From Calycina herbarum (Eukaryota; Ascomycota; Leotiomycetes; Helotiales; Pezizellaceae), in NCBI GenBank assembly GCA_001414485.1, contig LLEY01000101.1:62001-126000 (forward strand): a stretch of 64,000 nt of DNA. Direction: 5' to 3'. The notes below the pieces were generated by a model. The model made no database searches. It worked only from the letters and a program-made list of their open reading frames with translations, and was not told the DNA's origin. Numbering within the stretch: position 1 is the stretch's first letter; every line of letters starts with the position of its first letter. The position numbers and the translations under genes are program-made. Positions 62,664-64,000 of the stretch are shown one piece after another.

Positions 62664-63078
62664 TATATAATTCTTTTTTTTTGTTTTGTTTTTTGTTTTT
62701 GTTTTTTATTATTAGTTTTCTTCTTCTTATCTAGTATAAGATAAACTTATAAGACGTATTATACTTAAAGGTCGGCTATAATTTACTCTAAGTTAGTCGA
62801 GAGTTAAAGTGATTTTAACTTATTATTATCTTAATTTTTAAACCTTTTATACTATAATACTATAAATTATTAAGAAGTATTATATATTTATAAATATAAC
62901 AGACGTGCTTTAGATAAGACTTAGAATAAACAATACTCTATTCTTAGGACAAAAGGCGAGGAGAGTAGAAGAGCTCGAGAGAACCGGGAACTAAATACAA
63001 GTCATCCGCGCTAGTGCGTACGCTAGTACTAGCGTGTATCTAAGCGAATATATAACATCTAGCCTTCGTAACTATAAC
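62664..63078. other. AT-rich, probably RIP-affected island
   Basis: After the T-runs at 62672-62710 the sequence becomes strongly A+T-rich and rich in TA and short TATAA-type words, unlike the rest of the window. No coding potential. A perfect 16-bp palindrome (ACGCTAGTACTAGCGT) lies at 63020-63035. This looks like RIP-mutated repeat DNA at the edge of a transposon. Confidence 0.6.
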
Positions 63079-63383
63079 TGTTATAATAAATAGATCTTTT
63101 AAATAACCTTAGTAAAGTTATTTCTAGCTAACTTTATAAAGTATAAGAGTATTTAAAAACTTATAAGTAATCTAGTTATTTATAAGTAAGCTTATATTTC
63201 TTTAGTAAACTAGAAGAGACTAGAATATAAGTATATTAAATTAGTTTTTATTAAGGAAATAATATAGTTAGAAGGTATATCTATTAAAGTCTGTTCTACG
63301 ACGAGCTTAAGTATAGAGTGATTGTGTAATATCACGTAATACTACGTGATATCACGTATAGGGACTGGAATCGAATTCCAACA
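63079..63383 (-). mobile_element. probable LTR of a retrotransposon (minus orientation)
   Basis: Read on the minus strand, a terminus TGTTGGAATTCG begins at 63383, directly downstream of a purine run (CGAGGGGGAG, minus strand, 63384-63393) that fits a polypurine tract before a 3' LTR. On the plus strand the segment would run from TGTT at 63079 to AACA at 63383, the terminal TG...CA of LTRs. It holds a perfect palindromic element with 10-bp arms ATATCACGTA at 63329-63352. The left boundary at 63079 is a guess. Most of the LTR is AT-rich, as after RIP. Confidence 0.45.
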
Positions 63384-64000
63384 CTCCCCCTCGAAGCCAG
63401 TTCCTATAAACGTGGCTATACTAAAGAAGACTTAAAAGTGCTTCAAAAGTAGAATCAAAAGAACTTCAAACATGCTCTAGAATTCTCAAAAAGCCTCTTA
63501 TCTACCTTATGTTGTTTTGCCCTAAGAGTGAATCTCTATCTACCTTATCTAAGTCGGCGAAGTCGAATTTGCGTAAAGGAAGTCGATATTATAAAGGAAG
63601 TCGAATCGTAAAGGAAAGGAAGTCGAATCATAGAGGAAAATCGCGAAGAAAGATTGTTGATAATCACTCCTTATAATTGCTCTCCCAGAGTTCTTGTAAT
63701 TGCACTTCGTACTCCCCCAGGGTATAAACCGCTCCCTTAGGAACCTGGCAGCACTCCATCAGAGTCCTAGGCCCAGAGTCCCTAGTGTTGCGCTCTTATA
63801 TCGTGCTTCGTACTCTCCTAGGATCTGGTGATGTACTTCGTACTCCCCTAAAGTATGACTTGTCCCGACCTAGAGTATCCGTATACGGCTCCTTCTCTCT
63901 CCCTCCCTATTTTCCTATATCTCCTCTTCGAATGTCAGGTGTACGAGGGAACCTCGCGGAAAACCTAGTAGACGAAACAACTAATATGTATTTGCGAGAA
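63384..64000 (-). mobile_element. partial internal region of the same LTR element
   Basis: If the LTR call is right, this is the 3'-internal part of a minus-strand element that continues past the window. No RNase H or integrase frame is readable. Two repeat sets stand out: GGAAGTCGAAT units between about 63550 and 63640, and CTTCGTACTCCCC-type units at about 63705, 63806 and 63836. Confidence 0.35.
63550..63640. repeat. degenerate AAAGGAAGTCGAAT tandem repeat
   Basis: Four to five imperfect copies of AAGTCGAAT, most preceded by TAAAGGA, with varying spacing, inside the presumed retrotransposon. Confidence 0.7.

Overview
The window is nuclear DNA of a filamentous ascomycete. Genes carry one to five short introns (about 45-150 nt, with GTAAGT/GTATGT donors and CTAAC-type branch sites). 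Intergenic sequence is long and only moderately GC-rich, and the encoded proteins include fungus-specific families (MTC6, UPF0643, an Iec1-like C2H2 protein, a class III G-alpha). The flavour is that of Leotiomycetes/Helotiales, Sclerotiniaceae-like; that placement comes from recalled family resemblance and was not tested. No bacterial operons, CRISPR arrays or phage genes were seen.

Layout, left to right. 0.8-3.8 kb (-): glycogen phosphorylase, with a degenerate repeat array beyond its 3' end. 6.5-7.9 kb (-): class III G-protein alpha subunit with 4.65 kb of non-coding DNA upstream, including a cluster of microsatellites. 12.5-13.9 kb (-): mitochondrial L-2-hydroxyglutarate dehydrogenase-like flavoprotein. 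15.7-17.7 kb (-): MTC6 membrane glycoprotein. 19.2-21.8 kb (-): large single-exon PH-domain protein. 24.6-27.3 kb (-): NatA auxiliary subunit NAA15. 28.0-28.6 kb (-) and 28.9-30.5 kb (+): MIX23 and a Pet8-type S-adenosylmethionine carrier, divergent from a 284-bp shared promoter. 31.7-32.4 kb (+): UPF0643 protein. 33.1-34.3 kb (+): eIF3 subunit h. 35.2-36.7 kb (+): S-adenosylhomocysteine hydrolase. 37.1-37.7 kb (-): diverged MOSC-like protein. 39.4-40.5 kb (-): Iec1-like zinc-finger protein, divergent from a Ser/Pro-rich coiled-coil protein at 41.3-42.5 kb (+). 43.8-45.2 kb (-): a protein with repeated SSTIHPPS-type motifs. 46.6 kb (+): a tRNA-like locus. 48.0-48.7 kb (+): an ORF interrupted by two TAG codons. 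50.1-50.9 kb (+): DUF2237 protein. 54.8-56.6 kb (+): UNC-93-like transporter. 57.5-57.7 kb (-): small membrane protein. 58.7-60.0 kb (+): END3. 60.7-61.8 kb (+): dual-specificity-phosphatase-like protein. 62.4-62.7 kb (+): second tRNA-like locus. 62.7-64.0 kb: an AT-rich island and an LTR-retrotransposon edge.

For nearly all multi-exon genes, the splice sites I chose give total coding lengths divisible by three and reading frames that match the family, so those models are well supported. The genes are mostly housekeeping and do not form a biosynthetic cluster. Two loose links exist. SAH hydrolase and the mitochondrial SAM carrier both serve the methyl cycle. MIX23, the SAM carrier and L2HGDH all act in mitochondria. 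I did not find a clearly new multi-gene system. The most unusual items are two tRNA-like loci without a normal anticodon loop, a gene broken only by two TAG codons, two GC-AG introns, a 51-nt in-frame intron in NAA15, a phosphorylase-flanking repeat array and two dense clusters of unrelated tandem repeats.
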